DNA of 50,866 nucleotides from Acidobacteriota bacterium (lineage in GTDB: Bacteria; Acidobacteriota; Terriglobia; Acidiferrales; UBA7541). The stretch spans positions 319-51,184 of the forward strand of contig QHYS01000042.1 in NCBI GenBank assembly GCA_003223325.1, written 5' to 3'. Under the pieces are notes generated by a model. It searched no databases and had not been told where the DNA came from. It was given only the letters and a program-made list of their open reading frames with translations. This document shows, one piece after another, positions 16,551-25,529 of the stretch (the stretch's first letter is position 1; each line of letters opens with the position of its first letter). The translations under genes were made by a program, and so were the position numbers.

Positions 16551-17897
16551 TCAAACAGGCACGGCGAGAGTTTCGCGAACGGCACAGGCGAGCCGTTCGA
16601 TTTCCTGGCGCCGGGTCGTCTCCGTTACACAGACCAAGCCGCATTTAGTGAGCTCCGGGTAATGAGGGCCCAAAGGCAGCGGCCCGATAATTTTGTCGCG
16701 CAGCAATTGCGCGTTGATCATGCGCATGGAGCGAGGGAACTGCACTACAAATTCGTTGAAGATCGGCCCCTGGAAGACGCGGCTGACGCCGGGCAATTTT
16801 TCGAGCTCGGCCAGGGCAAATTGCGCCTTGGCAATATTCTGCTCGGCCATTTCCCGCAGGCCCAGCTTGCCCAGCAAACAGAGGTGCACGGTGGCAGCGA
16901 GCGCGCAAAGGGCCTGATTGGTGCAAATATTTGAAGTCGCTCTTTCGCGCCGGATGTGCTGTTCCCGAGTCGCGAGCGTGAGGCAGAAGCCGCGTCGGCC
17001 CTGAGCATCGGTAGTCTGGCCGGCAAGGCGCCCCGGCATTTGCCGGACATATGTCTCGCGCGCGGCAAGGACGCCGGCATAGGGCCCGCCGAAGCTCGGA
17101 GGCATTCCGAAGCTCTGCGTTTCGAGGGCGACGATATCGGCTTCGGCGGGTGGCTGGACGGCGCCAAGCGAGACGGCTTCGGCGATGGCGACGATGGTGA
17201 GCGCTTCTGCGCCGCGCGCGATTTGTGCGACGCGCGGCACCGGCTCGAGCACCCCAAAGAAATTCGGAGATTGCACCAGCACCGCGCCGATTTCCTTATT
17301 GATGGATACGCTCAACGCCTCAAGATCGATTTGGCCAGATGGTGTGAAGCCGATTTCGTCAATTTGCAGGTCCAGATTTCGCGCATAGGTCGCTAGCACC
17401 TGGCGATATTCGGGATGCAGGGAGCGCGCCACAAGCACGCGGCGGCGGCGCGTGATGCGCTCAGCCATCAGCACTGCCTCAGTAGTCGCGGTCGAGCCAT
17501 CCCACATGGATGCGTTGGCCACTTCCTGCCCGGTAAGCTCGGCGATCAGGGTTTGAAATTCGAAGATGGCTTGCAGCGTGCCCTGGCTGATTTCGGCCTG
17601 GTAGGGCGTATAGGAGGTGAGGAACTCGCCGCGCAGCAGGATCGTGTCGGTGACCACGGAACGTAGGTGGTTATAAACGCCGGCGCCGAGAAAACTGCTG
17701 TAGCCGAGGGAATTTTCGGCCGCGCGCTCGCGGAAATACTGGACGAGCTCGGCTTCGGACAGCGGCCCGGGCAAATCGAGCGGATGCTTGAGACGAAGGG
17801 CATCGGGGATCGAGGCAAACAATTCGTCGATGGAACGCGCGCCGATAGCTTCGAGCATCTGGCGGCGCTCGGAGGGACTCTTCGGGAGATAGCGCAT
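16551..17897 (-). CDS. gcvPA: Glycine dehydrogenase (decarboxylating) subunit 1
   Basis: This 448-residue protein is the non-catalytic partner that forms the heterotetrameric P-protein with GcvPB. It starts MRYLPKSPSERRQML and contains YTPYQAEISQGTLQAIFEFQ and the glycine-rich SFGMPPSFGGPYAGV. No PLP-binding lysine is expected in this subunit. Its ATG overlaps the TGA of gcvH by one base (TGATG), showing translational coupling. Split P-proteins are usual in Acidobacteriota and Gram-positives, in contrast to the fused enzyme of enterics. Confidence 0.95.
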   Translation of the reverse strand: MRYLPKSPSERRQMLEAIGARSIDELFASIPDALRLKHPLDLPGPLSEAELVQYFRERAAENSLGYSSFLGAGVYNHLRSVVTDTILLRGEFLTSYTPYQAEISQGTLQAIFEFQTLIAELTGQEVANASMWDGSTATTEAVLMAERITRRRRVLVARSLHPEYRQVLATYARNLDLQIDEIGFTPSGQIDLEALSVSINKEIGAVLVQSPNFFGVLEPVPRVAQIARGAEALTIVAIAEAVSLGAVQPPAEADIVALETQSFGMPPSFGGPYAGVLAARETYVRQMPGRLAGQTTDAQGRRGFCLTLATREQHIRRERATSNICTNQALCALAATVHLCLLGKLGLREMAEQNIAKAQFALAELEKLPGVSRVFQGPIFNEFVVQFPRSMRMINAQLLRDKIIGPLPLGPHYPELTKCGLVCVTETTRRQEIERLACAVRETLAVPV

Positions 17898-18295
17898 CAG
17901 GCCGAGGTTCCCTTTTGGTGATCGACGACGTAAGCCTCGTAGGCCGGTGCGTCCATGAGCTTGGCGAGCTCCGAAGAGTCGGCCAGCTTGAGCTTAATCA
18001 GCCAAGCCTTACCGTGAGGGTCTTTATTAATCGTTTCGGGCGTGTCTGCGAGCGCCGAATTGACTTCGCTAACTTCGCCGGAAACGGGCGCGTAAATATC
18101 GTTCACGGCCTTGACCGATTCGACGGTGCCGAAGGATTGCCCGGCTTTGAGCTGAACGCCGGGCCTGGGCAGCTCGACGTAAACGACGGAGCCAAGTTCA
18201 TGCTGGGCGTAGTCGGTGATGCCGATAGTGGCGACTCCACCTTCCACGCGTACCCACTCATGTTCTTTCGTATAACGATAATTGCTCGGATACAT
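17897..18295 (-). CDS. gcvH: Glycine cleavage system H protein
   Basis: This 132-residue carrier shuttles the aminomethyl group between the P and T proteins on a lipoyl arm. The lipoylated lysine is K62 in GTVESVKAVNDIYAP. The protein starts MYPSNYRYTKEHEW, typical of the family. The gene lies 50 bases after gcvT and overlaps gcvPA by one base. The tail after residue 115 (PAYEAYVVDHQKGTSA) is slightly longer than average. Confidence 0.96.
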   Translation of the reverse strand: MYPSNYRYTKEHEWVRVEGGVATIGITDYAQHELGSVVYVELPRPGVQLKAGQSFGTVESVKAVNDIYAPVSGEVSEVNSALADTPETINKDPHGKAWLIKLKLADSSELAKLMDAPAYEAYVVDHQKGTSA

Positions 18296-18345
18296 CTTTT
18301 CTCCCGCTGTGCCGGAAATCTACCCCTGGTATCTGAAAAGGGGAG

Positions 18346-19461
18346 CTAACGAGGCCGTTTGTAAAACGGCAGGGGCACGATTTTGGCCGCAGCCTCCTGA
18401 GATCGAATGCCGATGCGGATTTGCGTCCCCGGAGCGCTCGATTCTACAGGGACGTAAGCCATACCGATATTTTTTTTGAGAAAAGGCGCAGGCGACCCGC
18501 TGGTGACGCTGCCGATTTTTTGCCCATGGCCTGCGAGCACGGGATAGCCATCGCGAGCAATCGGGCGATCCTGCATCTCGAAACCGGCGAGAATGCGGTG
18601 GATTCCGCTCTCCTTTTGGGCTTGCAGAGCATTTCGTCCGAGGAAATCGCCTTTGCCTAGTTTGCAAATCCATCCAAGATTAGCTTCCCAGACCGTGGTC
18701 GTCGCGTCAATTTCCTGGCCGTAGAGGCACATGCCGGCTTCGAGGCGCAGCGTATTGCGGGCGCCCAGGCCGCAGGGCAGAAGGCCTTCAGACCTTCCGA
18801 CCTCGAGCAAATCGTTCCACAATTTCTCCGTGTGGTCCGGTGCGAAATAGATCTCGAAGCCATCTTCACCAGTGTAGCCGGTGCGCGCGACGAGGGCGCG
18901 CACGCCGTCGATTTCGCCGCCGAGGAAATGGTAATATTGCAGCGCCGCGATGGGCGCGTGCGTGAAGTGCGTGAGGATTCCCAGGGCTCTGGGTCCCTGG
19001 ATGGCGAGCTGCGAATAACGCTCTCCGGCATTTTCGACCTTTGCGCTGAAGCGTACGGCTGCGCTGCGGATGTAGTTGAAGTCCTTTTCCTGATTGCTGG
19101 CGTTCACACAAAGGAAGTAGTGACCGTCGGAAATTTTGTGCACTAGCAAATCGTCGACGAAAGTTCCTGCGGACGTCATCAAGCCGGAGTATTGTGCCTG
19201 GCCGTCGGTGAGCCGGGAAGCATCGTTGCAGGTGACGAACTGCACCAAGTCCAATGCCTGGGGGCCGCGCAACTCGATTTCGCCCATATGGCTCACGTCG
19301 AAGAGCCCAGCGGCGGTGCGCGTGGCCATGTGCTCGTTGACGATTCCGGAATACTCGATGGGCATGTCCCAGCCGCCAAAATTGACCATTTTGGCCCCCA
19401 TGCGGCGGTGCGCGGAGTTGAGGGCGGTCTTGCGGAGTTGGGTAGTGGTCGCTTCGATCAC
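18346..19461 (-). CDS. gcvT: Aminomethyltransferase (glycine cleavage T protein)
   Basis: This tetrahydrofolate-dependent enzyme takes the methylene group from GcvH and releases ammonia. GTG at 19461 gives 371 residues starting MIEATTTQLRKTALNSAHRR, close to the family's usual N-terminus. An ATG at 19500 would add 13 residues and has no ribosome site. Landmarks are GAKMVNFGGWDMPIEYSG, the folate-binding stretch GYTGEDGFEIYFAPD and GLGARNTLRLEAGMCLYG. It is the first gene of the gcv operon. No glycine riboswitch is visible upstream; an IS remnant fills that space. Confidence 0.94.
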   Translation of the reverse strand: MIEATTTQLRKTALNSAHRRMGAKMVNFGGWDMPIEYSGIVNEHMATRTAAGLFDVSHMGEIELRGPQALDLVQFVTCNDASRLTDGQAQYSGLMTSAGTFVDDLLVHKISDGHYFLCVNASNQEKDFNYIRSAAVRFSAKVENAGERYSQLAIQGPRALGILTHFTHAPIAALQYYHFLGGEIDGVRALVARTGYTGEDGFEIYFAPDHTEKLWNDLLEVGRSEGLLPCGLGARNTLRLEAGMCLYGQEIDATTTVWEANLGWICKLGKGDFLGRNALQAQKESGIHRILAGFEMQDRPIARDGYPVLAGHGQKIGSVTSGSPAPFLKKNIGMAYVPVESSAPGTQIRIGIRSQEAAAKIVPLPFYKRPR

Positions 19462-19534
19462 GAGGAGCCCCGATTTGAGGCAGGTAGTCGAAACTAACAT
19501 CGCGGCACGGGGGAGTCAACCACCGCAACGCATC

Positions 19535-19660
19535 GCTGTCAAAGCTCAATAGAAATGTCCCCTTCCTTACCTCGTTTAAAATGTCCCCTCTTCATCCCTG
19601 TTGTTTGTTGGTCATTGGACTGGCACGGAGCAAAGCCCTCAGCGGACCCTTTTTGGATCC
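19535..19660 (-). mobile_element. Insertion sequence end remnant
   Basis: On the minus strand the region reads GAGGGGACATTTTAAACG and, after a short gap, GGAAGGGGACATTTCTATTG, so GGGGACATTT is directly repeated 27 bases apart, followed by AGCTTTGACA. Multiple short direct repeats at an end are characteristic of IS21-like elements, and the string GGGGACATTTCT is familiar from such ends. No transposase coding is left. It occupies the space just before gcvT. The boundaries are approximate. Confidence 0.45.
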
Positions 19661-19710
19661 GTTATCGGTTTATGCGCTTGGTTTCCAGATCGATCGCCAA
19701 CTCCCTGGCA

Positions 19711-20487
19711 CTAGCGCACCACTCCGGCGAGTGGGCTCGAGGCGCTGGCGTAGAGCTTCTTGGGAATGCGGCCCGCGAGGAAAGCCTGTCGCCCGGCCTC
19801 AACGGCATGGCGCATGGCTTCGGCCATGAGCACAGCATCCTGCGCCTCGGCGATGGCCGTGTTCATGAGCACGCCATCGGCGCCCAACTCCATGGCCACG
19901 GTGGCATCGGAAGCGGTGCCCACGCCGGCGTCGACGATCAGAGGCACCTCGGTGACGCGTTCGCGCAGGATACGCAGCGAGGCGTGATTCTGAATCCCCA
20001 TGCCCGAGCCAATCGGCGCACCCAGCGGCATCACCGCCGCCGCGCCCGTATCGATCAAGCGCCGCGCCACGACCAGATCGTCATTCGTATAGGGCAAAAC
20101 GACGAATCCCTCGCGCACAAGCTGCTCGGTTGCTTTCAGCAGCTCCGCCGTGTCCGGGAAAAGCGTTTGCTGATCCCCGATGACTTCGAGCTTCACCCAG
20201 TTCGAGAGTCCGACTTCGCGGCCCAAGCGCGCCGTTCGGATCGCCTCTTCGGCGTTGTAGCATCCGGCAGTATTGGGGAGCAAAAAATATTTGTCGCGAT
20301 CGATGTAGTCCAGCAGCGACTCCTTGCTGCGGTCGGTCAAATTCACGCGCCGCACCGCTACGGTGATAATTTCAGCGCCCGAAGCCTCATGCGCCCGGCG
20401 CATCTCGCCGAAACTGCGATATTTTCCCGTGCCTACAATCAGCCGCGAATGAAATGCGCGGCCGGCAATGACCATTAAATCGTTCAT
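19711..20487 (-). CDS. thiG: Thiazole synthase
   Basis: This 258-residue TIM-barrel enzyme builds the thiazole phosphate of thiamine from deoxyxylulose 5-phosphate, dehydroglycine or iminoacetate, and ThiS thiocarboxylate. The Schiff-base lysine is K99 in [15 protein letters not shown] near the start, [12 protein letters not shown] and the phosphate loops ([21 protein letters not shown]) are intact. GGAG lies about 9 bases before the ATG. Unusually, no thiS, thiF, thiH or thiO is adjacent and no TPP riboswitch was recognised; the upstream gene is an acyl-CoA ligase. Partners must be encoded elsewhere. Confidence 0.94.
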   Translation of the reverse strand: MNDLMVIAGRAFHSRLIVGTGKYRSFGEMRRAHEASGAEIITVAVRRVNLTDRSKESLLDYIDRDKYFLLPNTAGCYNAEEAIRTARLGREVGLSNWVKLEVIGDQQTLFPDTAELLKATEQLVREGFVVLPYTNDDLVVARRLIDTGAAAVMPLGAPIGSGMGIQNHASLRILRERVTEVPLIVDAGVGTASDATVAMELGADGVLMNTAIAEAQDAVLMAEAMRHAVEAGRQAFLAGRIPKKLYASASSPLAGVVR

Positions 20488-20568
20488 CTTTGTGTCTCCA
20501 AGGATGTTCTAACGCGAATTATTGTACTGCGCAATCCCCACTTCGTAAGGCGCGACGGCGGGGTCCGC

Positions 20569-20593
20569 AGCATGCCCCGCCTTTGCGCATGCT
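20569..20593 (-). other. Hairpin between the acyl-CoA ligase gene and thiG
   Basis: AGCATGC (20569-20575) pairs with GCATGCT (20587-20593) around an 11-base loop. GCGGGG (20559-20564) and CCCCGC (20575-20580) can form a competing stem that uses the same bases. No T-run follows on the minus strand, so a simple intrinsic terminator is unlikely. The structure may stabilise or attenuate the transcript; this is inferred from position. Confidence 0.35.
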
Positions 20594-20603
20594 AGAGCGG
20601 GAG

Positions 20604-22454
20604 TCAGCGAGCAACCGGCGCTGGCTGCGCATACAGCCGGTCGATCACCTCCGCGTAACGCTGGTCGATCACGCGCCGCTTGAGCTTCAGCGTAAAGGTG
20701 AGCTCGCCGCCATCAAAAGTGAAGTCGCGATCGAGCAGGGCGAAGCGCTTGATGGTTTCAAATTGAGCCAGATTCGCTGTGAGCCGCTTGATCTCGCCTT
20801 CGATCAAATCGTGCACCCACGCGCTCGAGACCATCTCTTGCGGCGAAGCCAGCTTTACACCCCCTTGCGAGGCGCGTGCCTGCACGGTGGCAAAGTTCGG
20901 CACAATGAGCGCGGCAATGTAAGGGCGGCGATCGCCCACCAACACCGCACTCAAGATGAACGGGCTCGACTTCAGTGCGTTTTCGATCGGCGCGGGAGCA
21001 ACCAGCTTGCCGCCGGCTGTCTTGAGCAATTCCTTCTTGCGATCGGTGATGGACAAATAACCATCCGCATCGAGGTGGCCGATATCGCCGGTGGCGAGCC
21101 AGCCGTCCGATGAAAGCACGGCGCGCGTCTCGTCCGGCTTCTTGTAATAGCCCTGCATAACGCAAGGGCCGCGAACCAGTAGCTCGCCATCTTCGGCCGT
21201 ACGTACCTCCACGCCAGGAATGGGACGACCGACGGTGCCGATACGACACGCGCTCGGGAGATTGGTGGCAACTACGGGCGAGGTTTCCGTCAATCCATAA
21301 CCCTGAAACAGCGGCAGGCCCACGGTGGTAAAGAATTCGGCAAGTTCGGGCGCCAGCGGCGCGCCTCCGGAGATGAATTCGACGATGCGCCCGCCCACCC
21401 CGTCGCGAAATTTTTGATACACAAGGCGATTGGCCATCCACCATTGCCAACGCACTCCCAGCGAAACCCGGCGCCCGTAAGCGCGCCACGGCGCGGCCTT
21501 GCGTTCCACGCGCATGGCCCAGTCGAAGACGCGGCGGCCAAGCCCGCTCCTCTGCGCGCCGCGCTCGAGGATATTGGCATACAGTTTTTCGAAAAATCGC
21601 GGCACGGCCGCGCAAATGTGTGGCCGCACTTCGAGCAGCGCCTGCGGAACGCCTTCCATGCGCGGCACGTAAGCGACCGAAAGGCCCTTGAACATGTATC
21701 CGTAATCCACTTCCCGCTCGTAAACGTGCGCTAGCGGCAGAAATGAGAGCGCCACGCTGCCGGCCCCCACGTCAAAGCGTTCGAACGAAGCTTCGACATT
21801 GGAGGTGAAGTTGGCGTGCGAGAGCATCACGCCTTTGGGCTCGCCCGTTGTACCCGACGTGTAGATGATCGACGCCAGCGAATCCGGCCGCAAACCGGCG
21901 ATCCGCCGCCGATAAGCTTCGATTTCGGCGTCTCCCGCATCGGCGATGAGCGCCTCGTAAGATAGCTCTGTGCTCCAGCCGCTGCGATCCGTAGCGCTGC
22001 CAACTGGCGGAGCTGACGTTTTTCCTGCCACCGCCCCCGCGGCCAAAATGACGTTCTGCACGCTCGGGCTGCGTTGCGCGATTTCGTTCCAGCGTTTGGC
22101 CTGGTCCTCTCCGGCAATGAAAATAGCCTTGGCCTCGGAATGAGCGAGGATGTAGGCCATGCGTTCGGTGGATTCGCGGAAGTAAATGGGCACGACGATG
22201 GCGCCGAGACCGAGAATGGCAAAGTCCGCGACGTGCCACTCCGGGCAGTTCGGCGCGAAAAGTGCGACGCGGTCGCCCTGTGTAACACCGAACTTCGCAA
22301 GGCTATGCCAAAGCCCCGCGATACGGCGGAGCAATTCCTTTGCCGGGATGGACAGCCACTGGCCGTCTTGTCTGTACATCTGAGCGCGCGGAGACGCGTA
22401 GCGGTCGATTGCTTGGAGTAAGCGCCCGGGCAACGTGAGGTAATCTTTCTGCAT
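20604..22454 (-). CDS. Long-chain fatty acid-CoA ligase (AMP-forming, FadD15-like)
   Basis: This 616-residue member of the ANL superfamily activates fatty acids through an acyl-adenylate to acyl-CoA. The P-loop-like motif is YTSGTTGEPKGVMLSH, followed by FQGYGLTETSPVV and GWLATGDIGHLDADGYLSI. The catalytic lysine region after DRKKELLKTAGGK is intact. The length and the ISGGAPL motif fit the long bacterial/eukaryotic-like FadD15 type rather than E. coli FadD. It is the upstream gene of thiG on the same strand, 116 bases away. Chain-length preference is not readable. Confidence 0.9.
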   Translation of the reverse strand: MQKDYLTLPGRLLQAIDRYASPRAQMYRQDGQWLSIPAKELLRRIAGLWHSLAKFGVTQGDRVALFAPNCPEWHVADFAILGLGAIVVPIYFRESTERMAYILAHSEAKAIFIAGEDQAKRWNEIAQRSPSVQNVILAAGAVAGKTSAPPVGSATDRSGWSTELSYEALIADAGDAEIEAYRRRIAGLRPDSLASIIYTSGTTGEPKGVMLSHANFTSNVEASFERFDVGAGSVALSFLPLAHVYEREVDYGYMFKGLSVAYVPRMEGVPQALLEVRPHICAAVPRFFEKLYANILERGAQRSGLGRRVFDWAMRVERKAAPWRAYGRRVSLGVRWQWWMANRLVYQKFRDGVGGRIVEFISGGAPLAPELAEFFTTVGLPLFQGYGLTETSPVVATNLPSACRIGTVGRPIPGVEVRTAEDGELLVRGPCVMQGYYKKPDETRAVLSSDGWLATGDIGHLDADGYLSITDRKKELLKTAGGKLVAPAPIENALKSSPFILSAVLVGDRRPYIAALIVPNFATVQARASQGGVKLASPQEMVSSAWVHDLIEGEIKRLTANLAQFETIKRFALLDRDFTFDGGELTFTLKLKRRVIDQRYAEVIDRLYAQPAPVAR

Positions 22455-22702
22455 TGGTCCGAACTCTACAGCAGCCCATTCCGCGCGGCAACTCCGTCAG
22501 CGTCCGCGGTTGACTCGGCTCGTACACACACGCAAAGAGTTGTCATTCCGAGCGCAGCCGGGGTCCTCAACGTCGCGCCTCTCGAGCGCGAGCGCTCGCC
22601 CAGCAAAAGAAGGCGCGCTTCGGGGTGGAGGAGCGAGGAATCTGCTTTTCGACTCCAGAGATTAGACGGAGTGAAGCTAGGTTAATATCGACGTGAGGCG
22701 CC
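22455..22702. repeat. Intergenic region with an inverted interspersed repeat copy (22539-22650)
   Basis: This region lies between divergent genes. The repeat is in reverse orientation: TTGTCATTCCGAGCGCAGCC on the left and GGAGCGAGGAATCTGC on the right, with a GC-rich foldable centre (CGAGCGCGAGCGCTCG). The promoters of both flanking genes must lie in the remaining roughly 130 bases; none is evident. Confidence 0.6.
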
Positions 22703-24334
22703 ATGGCCGAATCGCGCGCACAGACCGCCATTTCCCAGAAGCCGATCCGCGCACCCCGTGGCCCAGCGCTCTCCTGCAAAGGCTGGCAGCAGGAAGCGGC
22801 CCTGCGCATGTTGATCAATAGCGTCGACCCGTCAGTTGCGGAGCATCCTAAAGAACTGGTTGTCTCGGGCGGCATCGGCAAGATGGCGCGCGATTGGCCG
22901 GCGTTCCATGCCATTGTGACAGCGCTCCAGACACTCGAAGACGGCCAAACTTTCGTTATCCACTCCGGCGAGCCCGGGCCAATCCTACAAACGAATGTCG
23001 ATGCTCCGCGCGTGCTTATTGTGAATTCAACCTTGTCGGCTCTCTCGCAAGTCCTGCATTCAGCCGAGATCGAGCGCGCTATCCCGACGCAGGCGACAGG
23101 TAAGGCAGCGAATTGGATGTTCACCGGACCTTCCAGTGCGCTTCCCGAAACCTACGAAACCTTTCGCGCCGCTGCCCGCAAACATTTCGGCGCAAGCCTT
23201 GCGGGCCGCCTCGTCGTTGCCAGCGGAATGGGAGGAATGGGCGGTGCCCAAGCGCTCGCTGCCACACTGAATGGCGCCGCCTTTCTCGGAATCGATGCGG
23301 ACGCCGAGCGCATCAAGCGGCGCGTAAAGGCGGGCTACTGCGAAGTGATGGTCAATAATCTCGACGAAGCGTTGCGCATCCTGAAAAATGCAGTCCGCAA
23401 ACGCGAGCCGGCTTCGGTCGGCGTGATCGGGAACGCCGCGGAGATTGTTCCCGAATTGGCGCATCGCGGAGTCCTGCCCAACTTCCTTACCGACCAGACG
23501 CCCGCGGACGATCCGCTTGCGTACATTCCGCAGGGCCTCACGATGGCTCAAAGTGACGAATTGAGAGAGCGCGATCCGAGCGCCTATCGCGAAAGAGCTT
23601 TGAATTCGATCGCCACGCAAGTCCGCGCAATGCTCGAACTCAGAGAGATGGGGGCTGTCGTTTTTGAATTTGGCAATGGTATGCGCGCGCAAGCGTTCGC
23701 ACGCGGCGTGTCCGATGCTTACAAAATCCCCGATTTTGTTTCGGAGTATTTGCTCCCAGATTTGGAGCAGGGCCGTGGTCTACTCACGGTAGTTGGGCTC
23801 TCGGGCGATGTGGATGATCTCGCCCGGATCGATTCTCTATTCTCCCAGCTTTTCCCCCATAGCGAGCTGCGACAATGGATCACGATCGCGCGCAAGCGCC
23901 CTTCGCCAGGCTTGCCTGCACGTAACTGTTGGATGCGAGCGGACGAGGCCATCAAACTACTTAGAGCCATCAACGATCTCGTGGCACGACGCGAGGTAAA
24001 AGCGCCCGTAGCAATGGGGCGCTGCATTCGCCAGAAACGAGGTGAGAGCTGGCCTAGCGGCCAAGCGGCAGCGCAGGCCATAAATTCAGCTATGTCCGAG
24101 CGGGCGCTCGCGGATTGGCCAGGCTTGCCCGCTCTCCTCGACGTCGCCTCCGGCGCGTCGTGGCTCGCGGTCCGGGTAAATGGCGCAACGGACGAGAGCT
24201 GGGAGCAAAGCGCGTCGTTTGCGGTGGTGGCAGAAGGTAAACCCAAAACGGCGGAGCGCATCGAACGCCTGCTGACAAACGATTTTGCGTCTGTGGTCTC
24301 TCGATTTGCGCCGCCGAGCCAAAATCCCGGCTAG
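22703..24334 (+). CDS. Urocanase-like protein lacking the active-site motifs
   Basis: This 543-residue protein follows the urocanate hydratase fold end to end. GKMARDWPAFHAIV, the nucleotide-binding SGMGGMGGAQALAATLNGA, IGNAAEIVPEL, TDQTPADDPLAYIP and QGRGLLTVVGLSG all match. Yet the parts forming the active site have changed. The family's YGQMTAGSWIYIG appears as PTQATGKAANWMFTG, GRDHLDxGSVxSPxRETE as GRCIRQKRGESWPSG, and HHGGGVG as VNGATDES. The protein is therefore unlikely to hydrate urocanate, although it sits beside the formiminotransferase gene of histidine breakdown. It is either a new function on an old scaffold or an early decaying gene that keeps its frame. The start is ATG at 22703. 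Confidence 0.8.
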   Translation: MAESRAQTAISQKPIRAPRGPALSCKGWQQEAALRMLINSVDPSVAEHPKELVVSGGIGKMARDWPAFHAIVTALQTLEDGQTFVIHSGEPGPILQTNVDAPRVLIVNSTLSALSQVLHSAEIERAIPTQATGKAANWMFTGPSSALPETYETFRAAARKHFGASLAGRLVVASGMGGMGGAQALAATLNGAAFLGIDADAERIKRRVKAGYCEVMVNNLDEALRILKNAVRKREPASVGVIGNAAEIVPELAHRGVLPNFLTDQTPADDPLAYIPQGLTMAQSDELRERDPSAYRERALNSIATQVRAMLELREMGAVVFEFGNGMRAQAFARGVSDAYKIPDFVSEYLLPDLEQGRGLLTVVGLSGDVDDLARIDSLFSQLFPHSELRQWITIARKRPSPGLPARNCWMRADEAIKLLRAINDLVARREVKAPVAMGRCIRQKRGESWPSGQAAAQAINSAMSERALADWPGLPALLDVASGASWLAVRVNGATDESWEQSASFAVVAEGKPKTAERIERLLTNDFASVVSRFAPPSQNPG

Positions 24335-24536
24335 CGACTTTGCAGCTTGAGTACGACCGCCTGCAATCGCCGTGGCTAACCTGCCGCATATCGCGTAACA
24401 TGGCTTGGTGCAGGGCTGCAGCCTCGAGTTCCTTCCGGCTCAGTTGTTCTAGCATCGGTGTCCTCAGTGAACTCTGTGTAGGTTCCTAATGCAGAGAGCA
24501 CGGAGACTCAAATGCACAGAAAGACAGAGACCAGGG

Positions 24537-25484
24537 ATGAGGCGCTTGATCGAATGCGTTCCTAATTTTTCCGAGGGGCGCGATCACAAACGGATTGAGG
24601 CGCTGGTCGCGGCCGTGAGCGGCATCAAGGGCGCAGCGGTGCTCGACCTGCACAGCGACCCGGACCACAATCGGTCGGTCGTCACCTTGGCCGGAGAGCC
24701 GGAGCCGGTAACCGAAGCGGCCCTGCGCGGCGTGGGCAAGGCCGCGGAATTGATCGATCTTCGTAACCAACGGGGAGAGCATCCGCGCATCGGGGCCATT
24801 GATGTTTTGCCCTTTGTGCCGATTGACGGTGTGACGATAAAGGATTGCGTCCCCTTGGCGCGTCATGCCGGGGAGGAGATTTGGGCCCGCCACAAAATTC
24901 CCGTCTTCTTTTACGAAGAGGCGGCCCTGCGGCCCGAACGCCAACAATTGGAGAGCGTGCGCAGCGGAGAATTCGAGTACTTGCGCGAGGCGGTTTTGCG
25001 AAACGCGGATCGCATTCCCGATATTGGGGGGCCGGCCTTGCACTTTTCCGCCGGCGCGGTGGCCGTCGGAGCGCGAAAATTTCTGATCGCCTATAACATC
25101 AATTTGAATACGCCCGACGTCTCCGTCGCGAAGAAAATCGCGCGTTTGATTCGAACTTCGGGCGGCGGCCTGCCGCATGTAAAGGCCATCGGCGTGCACC
25201 TCAAGGAGCGCGGGCTCGCTCAGGTGTCCATGAATCTCACGGATTTCGAACAGACCTCGGTCCGCCGCGTTTTCGAGGTGGTGCGGCTCGAAGCGGAGCG
25301 CAACGGTTGCTCGATCCACAGCAGTGAGATCGTCGGTTTAGTACCTCGGAAAGCACTCGGCCCGGACGATGCCGCCTATTTGCAGTTGGAGGACTTCTCA
25401 CCTGCAAAAAAGATTCTGGAAACTCGCTTGGCAATGAAGATCAACGAAGAAACGCCCGACGGCATCTCATTACGGAGCATCTGA
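24537..25484 (+). CDS. ftcD: Glutamate formiminotransferase
   Basis: This 315-residue enzyme moves the formimino group of formiminoglutamate, the late intermediate of histidine degradation, to tetrahydrofolate. The start MRRLIECVPNFSEGRD at 24537 is the family's hallmark; longer starts add an unrelated tail. The catalytic His is H82 in GEHPRIGAIDVLPF, and YNINLNT with the folate-binding region is present. Only the transferase domains are encoded, without the cyclodeaminase of animal FTCD. It follows the urocanase-like gene by 200 bases. A CTCTGTGT-type repeat lies just upstream. No hutH or hutI is in the window. Confidence 0.92.
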   Translation: MRRLIECVPNFSEGRDHKRIEALVAAVSGIKGAAVLDLHSDPDHNRSVVTLAGEPEPVTEAALRGVGKAAELIDLRNQRGEHPRIGAIDVLPFVPIDGVTIKDCVPLARHAGEEIWARHKIPVFFYEEAALRPERQQLESVRSGEFEYLREAVLRNADRIPDIGGPALHFSAGAVAVGARKFLIAYNINLNTPDVSVAKKIARLIRTSGGGLPHVKAIGVHLKERGLAQVSMNLTDFEQTSVRRVFEVVRLEAERNGCSIHSSEIVGLVPRKALGPDDAAYLQLEDFSPAKKILETRLAMKINEETPDGISLRSI

Positions 25485-25529
25485 TCATTGAATGAGCATG
25501 GGAGAAGCGGGCGGCTCGAAGGTGAACAC

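Noticed and set aside
24090..24455. Minus-strand frame starting MLEQLSRKELEAAALHQ at the end of the urocanase-like gene
   Set aside because: The first 25 residues look helical and protein-like, but the rest is the mirror of the urocanase-like gene. At most it is a tiny fossil.
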